A stretch of DNA of 64,000 bases from Paenilisteria riparia FSL S10-1204 (lineage in GTDB: Bacteria > Bacillota > Bacilli > Lactobacillales > Listeriaceae). A program made the translations under genes and the position numbers. A model generated the notes under the pieces. That model had not been told where the DNA came from and made no database searches. It was given only the letters and a program-made list of their open reading frames with translations. The stretch covers positions 23,708-87,707 of the forward strand of contig NZ_AODL01000021.1 of NCBI RefSeq assembly GCF_000525995.1, written 5' to 3'. This document shows positions 39,216 to 48,707 of this stretch, in pieces; the first letter of the stretch is position 1, and each line of letters opens with the position of its first letter.

Positions 39216-40228
39216 TTCGCGCCACTCCTTTTTACAATCAAAGCCAGCCGAATTTGGAAATAATCCAGTTCGCCAAACGCCTCTTTGATTTCCTTCAACG
39301 ACTGCCACGTTCCTTGCGCAATACCGTCCACTGTGGCTTCATCAATCCAAGTACCGACTGAAAAATCAGGCACCGTCGCAGCAATTTCTACCAGATGATC
39401 TTGAATCGTGCTCCACTTCAAACGTCTAATCGCCATCACTCGCTCCGTATCAAAACCTTGTCGCAACAAATGTAGCGTCTCTTGTGCCGAAGTCGTCAAT
39501 TCCCGCGTCGCATCTGGCATCAACTTTTGCAACATCGGAAACCGCTCCAACTGCGCCAACAACTTATGTAACCCATCCAACCATTCAAAATAATACGCCC
39601 ACGGCTCCATGTCAAGTTCGCTCGCAACCTGCAATCCTGTCTTACCAATATACTCGCCACCAGAAAACCGCGGCACATACAAATCCGCCTTCGCATCCTG
39701 CAACCACATAGTCAGTTCCCTATAAAACGCCGTCCGCGCCTCAATTCGCGTCTCTTCCTGCAACAAATAACCCAGCCACTGCTTCACGACAAACTGCGTC
39801 TCCTCATCGCGCACAATCGGCAAATAACGTTTCCGCTCATGCTTCCAGTTACTAAACACCTGCACCGCCAAAAGCAAGCGCTCAAAAAAAGGCGCCGTCC
39901 GACTCTGAAACGAAAACCCATCCAAATCGCCAAACCGCTCCGCAAAGCCCGATTCCGGCACACCCAAAAGCGACACCCCGTCCTCGTCCAACGCAATCCA
40001 GCCCGCATCCCGCAACTGCCCCAAGCGCGCATCAAAATGCCGTTGTCGCATCATCGGCACACAACCAAAAAAACGCGTCACATCAAACAAATGCGAATCC
40101 TGCACCGCCTGCCCCGTCCTTTTTCCCGTCACAATCGCATACAAAAAAGCAGGCTTACGCTTCCGCGGAAACGCAGCAATCACATGTAACAAATACTCAT
40201 CCAACACATCCACATTCGCCCACTCCAT
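39206..40228 (-). CDS. YpbB, helix-turn-helix domain protein
   Basis: 340 residues, no membrane segments. The C-terminal quarter (about 255-335, RQGFDTERVMAIRRLKWSTIQDHLVEIA) is the HTH domain also found at the end of RecQ helicases; the first 250 residues are specific to YpbB. Function is unknown, but constant pairing with RecS and the domain resemblance suggest the two proteins act as a split RecQ. First gene of ypbB-recS-ypbD-ypbE and divergent from ferredoxin. The coding region is clearly richer in G+C than its surroundings. Confidence 0.85.
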   Translation of the reverse strand: MEWANVDVLDEYLLHVIAAFPRKRKPAFLYAIVTGKRTGQAVQDSHLFDVTRFFGCVPMMRQRHFDARLGQLRDAGWIALDEDGVSLLGVPESGFAERFGDLDGFSFQSRTAPFFERLLLAVQVFSNWKHERKRYLPIVRDEETQFVVKQWLGYLLQEETRIEARTAFYRELTMWLQDAKADLYVPRFSGGEYIGKTGLQVASELDMEPWAYYFEWLDGLHKLLAQLERFPMLQKLMPDATRELTTSAQETLHLLRQGFDTERVMAIRRLKWSTIQDHLVEIAATVPDFSVGTWIDEATVDGIAQGTWQSLKEIKEAFGELDYFQIRLALIVKRSGAKCN

Positions 40229-40352
40229 TTCCGATACTTTCCCACTATTTTAACACGAAAACATCTGTTCGGCATCCCTATTTGCGAAATTTGCTAAAAA
40301 AGACTTTTGAGAGTAAAATCAAGTAGAATATCTCACGAAAGGAGTGTCTTCC

Positions 40353-40601
40353 ATGAAATACACAATCGTCGACCAATCCACCTGCATCGCTTGCGGCGCC
40401 TGCTCCGTTCACGCCCCCGACCTGTTCGACTACAACGACGAAGGCCTAGCATTCACGATACAAGACGACAACACAGGCACAGCACCCATTCCTGCTAACC
40501 TCGAAGAAGACGCCATAGACGCCGAACAAGCCTGCCCGTCTTTATCCATAAAAATAGCGGATCACCCGTTTCATGGCAACCCGCTCAAATATGATTCTTA
40601 A
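40353..40601 (+). CDS. fer: Ferredoxin, single [4Fe-4S]
   Basis: 82 residues from ATG 40353 (AAAGGAG eight bases upstream). Electron carrier. Three cysteines in CIACGAC near 11-17 and a fourth in ACPSLSIK near 60 give one 4Fe-4S cluster; the protein is strongly acidic. Divergent from ypbB, as fer is in Bacillus. A reductase gene for ferredoxin or flavodoxin is elsewhere in the window (55.6 kb). Confidence 0.95.
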   Translation: MKYTIVDQSTCIACGACSVHAPDLFDYNDEGLAFTIQDDNTGTAPIPANLEEDAIDAEQACPSLSIKIADHPFHGNPLKYDS

Positions 40602-40606
40602 TTTTT

Positions 40607-40640
40607 AAAAAGCATCTTACACCACACCATGATGCTTTTT
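40607..40640. terminator. Bidirectional terminator between fer and ribU
   Basis: AAAAAGCATC and GATGCTTTTT form a perfect ten-base stem around a 14-base loop. The minus-strand arm lies inside the last codons and just past the stop of ribU; the plus-strand side ends fer. Confidence 0.85.
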
Positions 40641-41225
40641 ATCTTTGCTTACTTTTAGTTTAACAATCGTGTTTTTCATAATCCAAGAACGCATCCTGCC
40701 GTACACTAAGATAAATACCGCGCCGACAACCACACCTTTTAATAAGTTAAATGGTATAATCGCTGTCGTAACAAGCGCTGCAATATTTGTCCCAGCTGGC
40801 AAACCGCCCACCGTAATATAAAAAGGTAATACGACAAAGTAATTAAGTAGCGATATCACCACCGTCAACGTCACTGTTCCAATCCCAACCCCTAAAATCA
40901 TTGCTTTGGTCGAACGCGCATAACGGAACACATAGTAGATTGGCAACACGAAACAAATTCCCGATAAGAAATTTGTCAGCTCACCAACAGGTACACCAAC
41001 AAAGCTCCCCGTTACTAAATACTCCAGCACATTCTTCACAAATTCAATTAAAATAATAGCAAGCGGACCAAACAATAATCCACCAATCGCCGCAGGAATA
41101 TCACTAAAATCAAGCTTCAAAAATGGTGCACTCGGCAATAACGGGAATTGAATCAACATAATGACAAACGCCACCGCTCCCAATACTGCAATACTTACAA
41201 ACGCCTTTAAAGAATACTTCTTCAT
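40617..41225 (-). CDS. ribU: Riboflavin ECF transporter, S component RibU
   Basis: 202 residues from ATG 41225. Six hydrophobic helices; the start [20 protein letters not shown] and [19 protein letters not shown] are typical of RibU. It binds riboflavin outside the cell and works with the shared EcfAA'T energising module, which is not in this window. An FMN riboswitch and terminator stand upstream, so FMN shuts the gene off. Confidence 0.94.
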   Translation of the reverse strand: MKKYSLKAFVSIAVLGAVAFVIMLIQFPLLPSAPFLKLDFSDIPAAIGGLLFGPLAIILIEFVKNVLEYLVTGSFVGVPVGELTNFLSGICFVLPIYYVFRYARSTKAMILGVGIGTVTLTVVISLLNYFVVLPFYITVGGLPAGTNIAALVTTAIIPFNLLKGVVVGAVFILVYGRMRSWIMKNTIVKLKVSKDKKHHGVV

Positions 41226-41293
41226 CAAAATCACTTCTCCTTAGATGTTCATCCTAAGAATCTGCGGTTTCCCTTTTATCTACGACACTACAC

Positions 41294-41328
41294 GAAAAAA
41301 ATCCCCCGAAAAAAACAATCGAGGGATG
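41294..41328 (-). terminator. Riboswitch-controlled terminator before ribU
   Basis: Minus strand ATCCCTCGA ... TCGGGGGAT followed by seven Ts, between the FMN aptamer and the ribU start. It is the expression platform of the riboswitch. Confidence 0.8.
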
Positions 41329-41480
41329 GTATGTGAAATTCCAAACATGTCATGTGTATTCAAACAAGACCTCCTGCAAACACAACAAAAACAAGTTGCG
41401 TCGTTAAAAATGGTCACGCCAAAATAGACTACTGACAAGTCAATTTTTCAAGTAGGTACGCCAAACAACAAGCGAACCAA

Positions 41481-41600
41481 CATCTCCTCCCATCCAGACT
41501 ATACTGTCGGTTTTGGAATTGCACCAAATCAACCATCTCAAAAAGAAACAGTTCGTGGACTTTAACCACCGGTCGGGAATTACACCCTGCCCCGAAGATG
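41481..41600 (-). ncRNA. FMN riboswitch (RFN element)
   Basis: The minus strand shows the conserved RFN blocks in order: CTTCGGGGCAGGGTG, AATTCCCGACCGGTGG, AGTCCACGAAC, TTTGGTGCAATTCCAAAACC, GACAGTATAGTCTGGATGGG and AGGAGATG. These build the six-stem aptamer around FMN. It controls ribU by the terminator at 41294-41328. The 440-base gap 41226-41670 holds only this regulatory leader. Confidence 0.95.
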
Positions 41601-41670
41601 AACGATATTTTATTTTTTGTTACCTGCTCATTGTATCATAAGGAATTCCTGCCTGTAAACCCTGCAAAAC

Positions 41671-42193
41671 TCATCCCCAAGGAATATCTGTAGACAAAGA
41701 GGCGGCTAGTGCCCGACTTTGCGTCAAACGTTTCTTACGTGCTTGACTCCGTTCTTCCGCATCGCGACTAATCATTTTTTCCTCATCACTTTGCGGAACA
41801 ACCGTTGGCACTTCAACCGTTTTGCCATTATCATCAATCGCGACAAACGTCAAAAATGAAGTTGCAGCTAAATAACGCTCGCCATCTTTTAAGTTCTCCG
41901 CAATCACTTTTACGAAAATTTCCATCGAAGAACGCCCTGTTGACGCCACATACGATTCCAAACAAACGGAATGATCATTTTTAATCGGTTGCAAAAAGTC
42001 TACGGAATCCGTCGATGCTGTAACAATACCTGTACGACAATGACGGGATGCGCTAATAGAAGCCGTATCATCAATATAGGTCATCAAGCGCCCACCGAAA
42101 AGCGTATTATGATTATTTGTGTCAGATGGAAATACCCGACTTGTCTTAATTACAAGCGAATCTTTACAAAATTTTTTGCATACGTTCTGTCAT
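41671..42193 (-). CDS. Acyl-CoA thioesterase, hotdog fold (frameshifted)
   Basis: Intended ~173 residues. From ATG 42193 (AAGGAG upstream) the frame reads TERMQK, then the T run 42172-42177 has one base too many (six; five expected). The other frame then gives FCKDSLVIKTSRVFPSDTNN, HNTLFGGRLMTYIDDTAS and the rest. The pattern VFPSDTNxxNTLFGGxLM with the acidic D in the helix is the 4HBT/YciA-type acyl-CoA hydrolase signature. It hydrolyses medium or long acyl-CoAs. It begins 16 bases after resE. Confidence 0.88.
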
Positions 42194-42208
42194 TTTTACA
42201 AAACTCCT

Positions 42209-43990
42209 TTATACATCTGTGGAAAGCGGCAAAGTGATAATAAATGTGGAGCCAATTCCTAAGTTACTTTCCACGCTTATTTTACCATTATGCGCTTCGA
42301 CAATATTTTTTACAATCGATAGGCCTATTCCCGTGCCAGTTTTTCCGCGAACACGTGCTTTGTCGGCTTTATAGAAGCGTTCAAACAGGAATGGGATATC
42401 TTCTTCAGCAATACCGCTACCGTTATCGATAATCTTAATCACCAGCTCATCCGCATAGAAATTCGCTGTTTCATGAACTTCAACGACACCATCGTAATCC
42501 TCGCGTCCCGTATGACGAATCGCGTTCATGATCAAATTCACGAGCACCTGCTCCATTCGATCTTGGTCAAATGTATATTCCAAATCTGGATCATCGGCTA
42601 CCAATCGGAGCTTCACATTATTTTCCTTCGCCAACACTTCAAAATTTGACACCACTTTATCCAGGAATGGTACAATTGGTTCTCGTTTTTTATCTAATTG
42701 ATTAAAACCTGCTTCCATTCTCGCTAAATCAAGCATGTCATTCACTAATCGCCCAATTCGCAACGACTCATCATAAATAATTTGTGCAAATTCCCGAACT
42801 TCTTCATCGGTCTGCGCCACACCATCAATAATCGCTTCGCTATAACCTTGCAACATCGAAATCGGGGTCCGCAATTCATGCGAAACATTGTTTACGAAAT
42901 CCGTTTTCATTTTTTCTAGTCGTTTTTCCTCTGTCATATCACGAATAACCGTAACGATACTCCGAATATCATCTCCATTATAGAGCAATGTTAAAATGGC
43001 TACATAGGTCTGATCACCAAACGAAATCTCGCCCACTTGCTCCTCACGTGTTTTCCAAATGTTTGATAACATCTCATCTAATTTGGGGGGAATCAACACT
43101 TTATCACTATTTTCTGTAGAGAAAAACCAGTCATGCAAGAACTGTTCTGCAGGCGGATTGCTCAATATAATCGTCTTATCAATATTGAATTTAATAACAC
43201 CGTCTGCCATACCTACCAAAATATTCGAAAGTTGCTCCTTTTCTTGGCGAAGCGCACTAATATTGTATTTTAGTTGTTGCGCCATTTTGTTAAAAGCAAT
43301 GCCTAAGTCACCAATTTCATCGTGCGTGTACGTTGGCACCCGATTATCAAAATTCCCTTTAGAAACCGCAATCGCAATCTTTTTCATTTCTCGAAGTGGG
43401 TAGGACATGCGCGAAGATAGAATATAAGACAAAATCGACGTAACAAGCACCGCTATAATTCCTGAAATGACCAAGGTTTTCGTCACTTGCCCAGTAATTT
43501 CTAAAATATCACCATAGGAACGATATACATACACCGTACAAATATTCCCATCCATCGTCTTAAAACGCTGCGCTCCCATATGTACAGTTTCATCCGTCTG
43601 ATCTTGGTAGAAATTATAACTTTCACTAACAAAATCGCCCTTGTCTAAGTGTTCATTAAATTTCTTATTGCTAAATAGTTTTTGATAGGAAGCATCATTC
43701 AAGTGCATACTCGTCTGCTTAGACGCAATAACTTTCCCATCCTGCTCCACAATAATTCCTATCGACTCATCCAAGAGTTGAAAAGCCGAATCAAGCGTAT
43801 CCAAATTTTCTCCCGATTCAATCAAATCCCCTACACGCTCTGTCGTTGTGTGAATTCCCTCTGTGATTTGTTCGGAATTTTTATCCCCATATGTAACTGC
43901 AATGAAAAAACCCGTTGCAACAAGTACAGCCGTCAATAGTAGAATGATAGAACCCCATATTTTCCCTACAATACTATGCCAAAATCTCAT
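42209..43990 (-). CDS. resE: Sensor histidine kinase ResE
   Basis: 593 residues from ATG 43990, nine bases behind AAAGGG; two earlier in-frame starts exist. Two membrane helices (about 8-30 and 165-185) flank an extracellular sensor. A HAMP domain follows (SRMSYPLREMKKIAIAVSKG), then a PAS domain (~245-345), the H-box NNVSHELRTPISMLQGYSEA, and ATP-binding boxes NLIMNAIRH, DNGSGIAEED and GTGIGLSIVKN. ResDE controls respiration genes in Bacillus and, in Listeria, cytochrome genes and carbohydrate uptake. A terminator hairpin separates it from resD. Confidence 0.92.
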   Translation of the reverse strand: MRFWHSIVGKIWGSIILLLTAVLVATGFFIAVTYGDKNSEQITEGIHTTTERVGDLIESGENLDTLDSAFQLLDESIGIIVEQDGKVIASKQTSMHLNDASYQKLFSNKKFNEHLDKGDFVSESYNFYQDQTDETVHMGAQRFKTMDGNICTVYVYRSYGDILEITGQVTKTLVISGIIAVLVTSILSYILSSRMSYPLREMKKIAIAVSKGNFDNRVPTYTHDEIGDLGIAFNKMAQQLKYNISALRQEKEQLSNILVGMADGVIKFNIDKTIILSNPPAEQFLHDWFFSTENSDKVLIPPKLDEMLSNIWKTREEQVGEISFGDQTYVAILTLLYNGDDIRSIVTVIRDMTEEKRLEKMKTDFVNNVSHELRTPISMLQGYSEAIIDGVAQTDEEVREFAQIIYDESLRIGRLVNDMLDLARMEAGFNQLDKKREPIVPFLDKVVSNFEVLAKENNVKLRLVADDPDLEYTFDQDRMEQVLVNLIMNAIRHTGREDYDGVVEVHETANFYADELVIKIIDNGSGIAEEDIPFLFERFYKADKARVRGKTGTGIGLSIVKNIVEAHNGKISVESNLGIGSTFIITLPLSTDV

Positions 43991-44054
43991 TCTCATCAGC
44001 CCTTTGATTTTGAATTTCATCCGCTTTCCGCTATTTTTCAACGCTTTATAGACC

Positions 44055-44101
44055 AAAAAAGATAGGCTTTGTCATTAATCGCACCATGCAAAACCTATCT
44101 A
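44055..44101 (-). terminator. Terminator-like hairpin between resD and resE
   Basis: Minus strand AGATAGGTTTTG pairs with CAAAGCCTATCT across a ~17-base loop and is followed by six Ts, 16 bases past the resD stop and before resE. It may uncouple the kinase level from the regulator level. Confidence 0.75.
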
Positions 44102-44115
44102 ACTATTTTTTAACA

Positions 44116-44835
44116 TTATACTGTCTCGGTTACTTCAAACTTGTAGCCGAGTCCCCAAACCGTTACAATCATTTTGGCAGCTTCTTCGGATACATCGTAG
44201 AGCTTCTCACGTAAACGTTTGACGTGAGTATCAATTGTACGCAAGTCCCCGAAGAACTCGTAGCGCCATACCTCTTTTAATAGGGATTCACGGTCAAATA
44301 CTTTGTCCGGTGACTTCGCTAAATAGTAAAGCAAATCATACTCTTTTGGTGTTAGATTGATTTCTTGCCCTTCGACAATGACACGATGTGCTTCGTTATC
44401 AATCTTCAAATGTGGGAACGTAATAATATCCCCAGGGGCGCTTGTGGCAATTGGATGACTGTGTTGTTGCGCGCGTCGTAAAACAGCCTTAACACGTAGT
44501 ACAACCTCGCGCGGGCTAAACGGTTTTACTATGTAATCGTCAGCACCCACTTCGAATCCTTGAACGCGATTGGCTTCTTCTCCTTTAGCCGTCAACATTA
44601 CGACAGGTGTTGCTTTATACTCTCGCAGTTCACGACACACCTCGATGCCATCTTTTCCTGGCATCATTAAATCAAGCAAAATCACATCATAGCTATTCTC
44701 AATGGCAAGCTGTAACGCCTGATCTCCATCACTAGCTTCTTCAATCTTATAATTCTCACGTTCAAGATACATTTTTAGTAAACGCCTAATCCGGTCTTCG
44801 TCATCCACAACGAGAATTTTCACTTGCTCACTCAT
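44116..44835 (-). CDS. resD: Response regulator ResD
   Basis: 239 residues. OmpR-type receiver (VVDDEDRIRRLL; phospho-acceptor in VILLDLMMPGKDG near 55; KPFSPRE) and a C-terminal winged helix (TVWGLGYKFEV). Together with resE it is the oxygen/respiration two-component pair. The 330-base gap upstream (44836-45164) contains no gene; it is A/T rich and should hold the resD promoter and the end of the rluB transcript. Confidence 0.93.
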   Translation of the reverse strand: MSEQVKILVVDDEDRIRRLLKMYLERENYKIEEASDGDQALQLAIENSYDVILLDLMMPGKDGIEVCRELREYKATPVVMLTAKGEEANRVQGFEVGADDYIVKPFSPREVVLRVKAVLRRAQQHSHPIATSAPGDIITFPHLKIDNEAHRVIVEGQEINLTPKEYDLLYYLAKSPDKVFDRESLLKEVWRYEFFGDLRTIDTHVKRLREKLYDVSEEAAKMIVTVWGLGYKFEVTETV

Positions 44836-45164
44836 AGGTAATCATCCCCTTACTCGTTTCTCCCAAAAAACTGGAAACTTATTTCGGTATGTAGCTATTC
44901 CCCTAGTCTTTCGTACCTTTTTATTGACAGTTTGTTCACAACTTTAGCATAACACACAATTATTCATATTGCTCCAACAAATCGCCATCTTTTGAAGAAA
45001 TTATACATGTTTTTTTTAGTTTTAGCTATTTTAAAGCATCATTTCGTAAAAAAAAGACACATTTTTAGTCACTAACAGCAACAAAAAACTAGGGATAATG
45101 GCATGTATTCCCCTAGATTCTCATTCAAAATGTAAAATTATCTATGTTGTTTGCTTTACTAAAT

Positions 45165-45917
45165 CTAGTTTTGCAGCAATGCTATTTTTTTTTTGTCTCC
45201 AAACTGTGTTAAAGCTTTGAGTTTTTTTACTTCATGATGGGTTAGCTCTCTGCGTTCACCAGCATTAAGCCCTTTTAAGTCTAAGAAGGCATAAGCTTCC
45301 CTTGACAATTTTTGCACAGGATGACCAATGATGTCAAACATTTTACGCACTTGCCGATTTCTACCTTCATGAATAATGACTTCTACAATTGCTTTTTCTT
45401 TCTTCTTATCAAAAGATTGGAGGCGTACTTTCGCTCTTGATGTTTTGCGACCTTCTAGCATAACGCCATTTTCTAATTTGCGCAAAGCTTCTTTCGTTGG
45501 AATTCCTTTCACTCGTGCGATGTACCGCTTCTCAACTTCGAATTTTGGGTGCATCAATTGATTCGCGAAATCGCCGTCATTTGTCATTAATAATAGCCCT
45601 GACGTATCATAATCAAGACGCCCAACAGGGTACAAACGTTCTGGAATGTCTGTGAAAAAATCTGAAACGACGCGGCGCTTCTTATCATCAGAAACCGCAG
45701 ACATGACGCTGCGTGGCTTGTAGAGTAAGAAGTAACGTTTTACTTCCTGCGTCAATTCAATCCCATTGACCTCGATTTTATCAGAATTGCCTACTTTTAC
45801 ACCAAGTTCGCGAACGACTTGCCCATTTACTTTTACTTTTCCTTCTTCTATCATCACTTCGGCTTTTCTACGCGATGTGATACCAGCATTTGCAATTACC
45901 TTTTGCAACCGTTCCAT
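45165..45917 (-). CDS. rluB: 23S rRNA pseudouridine synthase RluB
   Basis: 250 residues as read, from ATG 45917 (AGAGGTG upstream). S4-like RNA-binding domain at 1-60 (RLQKVIANAGITSRRKAE), then the RsuA/RluB catalytic motif PVGRLDYDTSGLLLMTNDG near 100-118 with the active aspartate. It modifies uridine in helix 89 of 23S rRNA. The last six codons follow an A10 run (45185-45194 on this strand); nine As would stop it after GDKKK, so the end is uncertain. 13 bases after scpB. Confidence 0.92.
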   Translation of the reverse strand: MERLQKVIANAGITSRRKAEVMIEEGKVKVNGQVVRELGVKVGNSDKIEVNGIELTQEVKRYFLLYKPRSVMSAVSDDKKRRVVSDFFTDIPERLYPVGRLDYDTSGLLLMTNDGDFANQLMHPKFEVEKRYIARVKGIPTKEALRKLENGVMLEGRKTSRAKVRLQSFDKKKEKAIVEVIIHEGRNRQVRKMFDIIGHPVQKLSREAYAFLDLKGLNAGERRELTHHEVKKLKALTQFGDKKKIALLQN

Positions 45918-45951
45918 CTTGCACCTCTTTTTTAGCACTGCTAATTATTCT

Positions 45952-46524
45952 TTACTTGCCCTGAAACCGATCGAAAAACAAATCCATTTCATCTTGTACC
46001 ATTTCCTCAGTGTCTGTGGTATCCATCGATGGCAAGTCTTCTATCTTATTCAAACCGAAACAATCCAAGAATTCAGATGTCGTCACATACAGTTTAGCAC
46101 GACCAGCACCTTCTACGCGACCTTTATCCATTATCAACCCTTTGGAAATTAATGTATGAATTGGGCCGTCCGTTTTCACGCCACGAATATCATCAATTTC
46201 CATCCGTGTAATTGGCTGACGATATGCGATAATTGCCAGTGTTTCAAGCGATGCCTGTGACAAACTTGTATTTCCTGGAACCGTCACTAGTTTGCGCAAA
46301 TAAGCTGCATTTTCTTTTTTGGTTGCTAGCTGAAATGTGCCTGCAAGCTCTAGCAAAAGAATACCACGTTCAGGATTCTCGGCATAATTGTCACTCAATG
46401 TTTCCAATAAATTGAGGGCTTCAATATGGCTGATTTCCATAACCTCTGTTACTTGTTTTGTGCTTAATCCTTCGTCACCGGCTGCAAACAGCAGGCTTTC
46501 CAGAATGCCTAATTTCTTATTCAC
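45952..46524 (-). CDS. scpB: Segregation and condensation protein B
   Basis: 190 residues, two winged-helix domains: LESLLFAAGDEGLSTKQVTEVME at the start and ETLAIIAYRQPITRMEIDDIRGV near 90-112, the latter highly characteristic. It bridges SMC and ScpA in the condensin ring. Overlaps the scpA stop by ATGA. Confidence 0.96.
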   Translation of the reverse strand: MNKKLGILESLLFAAGDEGLSTKQVTEVMEISHIEALNLLETLSDNYAENPERGILLLELAGTFQLATKKENAAYLRKLVTVPGNTSLSQASLETLAIIAYRQPITRMEIDDIRGVKTDGPIHTLISKGLIMDKGRVEGAGRAKLYVTTSEFLDCFGLNKIEDLPSMDTTDTEEMVQDEMDLFFDRFQGK

Positions 46525-47267
46525 GCCTCTTCTTCACCTCTACTAAAAACATATAACGTCGCGAAACTTTTAGACTGCGACACGCCGATTTGGCTTCGCT
46601 TCATCAGTTCTAACACAGCTAAAAACGTAACGATTAACTCGTCTTTTGTTGAAGCCTCAAATAGGTCTTCAAAAGCAACACGACCATCAGTAGCTTCAAG
46701 ATGGTCCATCACATCATTCATCCGCTGATCAATCGATATTTCTTGTTTCGTGATACGCGTATGAAGCGGCTGGTTCCATTTTTTTCGCCGTAACATCTTG
46801 TGGAACGCACCTAGCATATCATTTAGCGACACATCTAAATTCACCTGCTTATTAGATGTATCATATTCTCCTAAATCCATCGGTGCTTTACCAAAGTAAA
46901 AATTGCGTTCTGATTCTTTTTCCTTCAATTGACGCGCAGCTTCTTTAAAGCGTTTATATTCCATCAGTTTCTCCACCAGCTCATCCCGTGGATCGACAGA
47001 GTCATCAAAATCATCTAAATCGATTTCCAACTCTTGTTTTGGTAACAACATCTTGCTTTTTATAGCTAGAAGTGTCGCTGCCATTACTAAGTACTCGCTT
47101 GCCACATCTAGCTCAAGCTCTTTCATCAGATGGATATATTCTAAATATTGATCGGTAATTTCCGCCATCGGAATATCATAAATATCAATTTCCAGCTGTT
47201 GAATGAGTTGCAATAACAAATCCAGTGGCCCTTCAAAAGCCTCCACCTTAAAATTAATTCCTGACAT
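46521..47267 (-). CDS. scpA: Segregation and condensation protein A (kleisin)
   Basis: 248 residues from ATG 47267 (AAGGTGGG upstream); an 11-codon extension is possible but lies over the ribosome site and the lysA stop region. N-terminal KVEAFEGPLDLLLQLIQQLEIDIYDI binds the SMC neck; SEYLVMAATLLAIKSKMLLP is typical. It closes the SMC ring with ScpB. Follows lysA by 13 bases. Confidence 0.95.
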   Translation of the reverse strand: MSGINFKVEAFEGPLDLLLQLIQQLEIDIYDIPMAEITDQYLEYIHLMKELELDVASEYLVMAATLLAIKSKMLLPKQELEIDLDDFDDSVDPRDELVEKLMEYKRFKEAARQLKEKESERNFYFGKAPMDLGEYDTSNKQVNLDVSLNDMLGAFHKMLRRKKWNQPLHTRITKQEISIDQRMNDVMDHLEATDGRVAFEDLFEASTKDELIVTFLAVLELMKRSQIGVSQSKSFATLYVFSRGEEEA

Positions 47268-47280
47268 ACTTGTTCCCACC

Positions 47281-48591
47281 TTAATGAAGCGGTAAATCAA
47301 GTTGCACTAGGTTCTCATAGGACTCCCGTTGCACAACCAGCCTATCCTCTCCGTTTTCCACAAAGACAACGGCTGCACGTGGAATTCGGTTGTAGTTATT
47401 GGCCATCGAGTAGCCGTAAGCCCCCGTACAAAACACTGCCAGAACTTCCCCTGCATCTGATTTTGGCAATGGTAAGTCCCAAATCAACATATCGCCAGAC
47501 TCACAGCATTTACCAGCGATGGCTACCGTCTCATCTGGCTCTTCTAACGGACGTGACGCAATCACTGCATCATATTTTGCTTCATATAAAGAAGGTCTAA
47601 TATTATCCGACATACCGCCATCCACCGCAACAAATTTTCGAATCTCTGGTACTTCTTTACGTGAACCGATTGTATAAAGTGTTGTACCAGCTTCCCCAAC
47701 AAGCGAGCGGCCCGGCTCAATCCAAATCTCCGGCATCGCAAGTGCATTGTCCTGCGCAACTTCACGCACATCAGCAATAATCGCACGTACATATTCAGAA
47801 GGCGGCAACGGTTTGTCATCCGCTGTATAGCGTACACCAAATCCGCCACCTAAGTTCAACACATCCGCATGAAAATCAAGCGAATCACGCCAAACTACCA
47901 ATTGTTCCATAATACGATGCGCCGCCAATTTAAATCCAGTCGTCTCAAAAATTTGCGACCCAATATGGCAATGCAGCCCAATCAATTGAAACGCCTCATT
48001 TGCCATCACACGTCGAATCGCCTCTTCCGACTGACCATTCGTCAATCCAAAGCCAAATTTCGAATCATCTTGTCCTGTCAAAATATAATCATGCGTATGC
48101 GCCTCAATCCCCGGTGTCACACGAATCAACACAGCTATTCGCGACTCCTTTTCACGTAACACATCCGCTAACAATTCAATTTCATAAAAATTATCAATAA
48201 CAATACAGCCGATACCATAATCAATCGCCATTTCAAGTTCTTGTCTTGTTTTATTGTTCCCATGAAAATGAATCCGTTCCGCTGGAAAACCAGCCTTCAT
48301 CGCAGTAAACAATTCACCACCCGAAACAACGTCTAGCGACAAGCCTTCCTCATGCATCAACTGATAAATAGCTACCGTCGAAAAAGCTTTACTCGCATAA
48401 GCAACTTGCGCTTTCACACCAAGCTCTTCAAATGTCTTTTTAAAACCACGAGCACGCTCTTTAATTAACGCAACGTCGTATACATATAGCGGTGTTCCGT
48501 ATTTTTGAGCAAGCTTCAAAGTGTCTACCCCTCCAATTTCTAGATGTCCAATTTCATTTACCCGCATCGTACCAAATGATTCAAACGCCAC
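47281..48591 (-). CDS. lysA: Diaminopimelate decarboxylase
   Basis: 436 residues from GTG 48591 behind AAAGGTGGG. Fold-type III PLP enzyme making lysine from meso-diaminopimelate. Lysine in AQVAYASKAFS near 57, HGNNK near 90, the HCHIGSQI motif near 193, and the C-terminal CCESGDMLI active-site cysteine region near 355. The product pathway begins with dapB at the other end of the window. Upstream is repeat copy C. Confidence 0.95.
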   Translation of the reverse strand: MAFESFGTMRVNEIGHLEIGGVDTLKLAQKYGTPLYVYDVALIKERARGFKKTFEELGVKAQVAYASKAFSTVAIYQLMHEEGLSLDVVSGGELFTAMKAGFPAERIHFHGNNKTRQELEMAIDYGIGCIVIDNFYEIELLADVLREKESRIAVLIRVTPGIEAHTHDYILTGQDDSKFGFGLTNGQSEEAIRRVMANEAFQLIGLHCHIGSQIFETTGFKLAAHRIMEQLVVWRDSLDFHADVLNLGGGFGVRYTADDKPLPPSEYVRAIIADVREVAQDNALAMPEIWIEPGRSLVGEAGTTLYTIGSRKEVPEIRKFVAVDGGMSDNIRPSLYEAKYDAVIASRPLEEPDETVAIAGKCCESGDMLIWDLPLPKSDAGEVLAVFCTGAYGYSMANNYNRIPRAAVVFVENGEDRLVVQRESYENLVQLDLPLH

Positions 48592-48707
48592 GCCAATCCC
48601 ACCTTTTCGTTTAATTAGAATACAAAAGTTCCTTTATATAGTAGCATACAAGCATGCCGAGGTACAATAGCCAGTTATGAATTCATAGAAAAACGAGATC
48701 GAGCACA

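Noticed and set aside
41245..41427. Small plus-strand frame near ribU
   Set aside because: Lies in the riboswitch leader opposite its terminator; no start signal.
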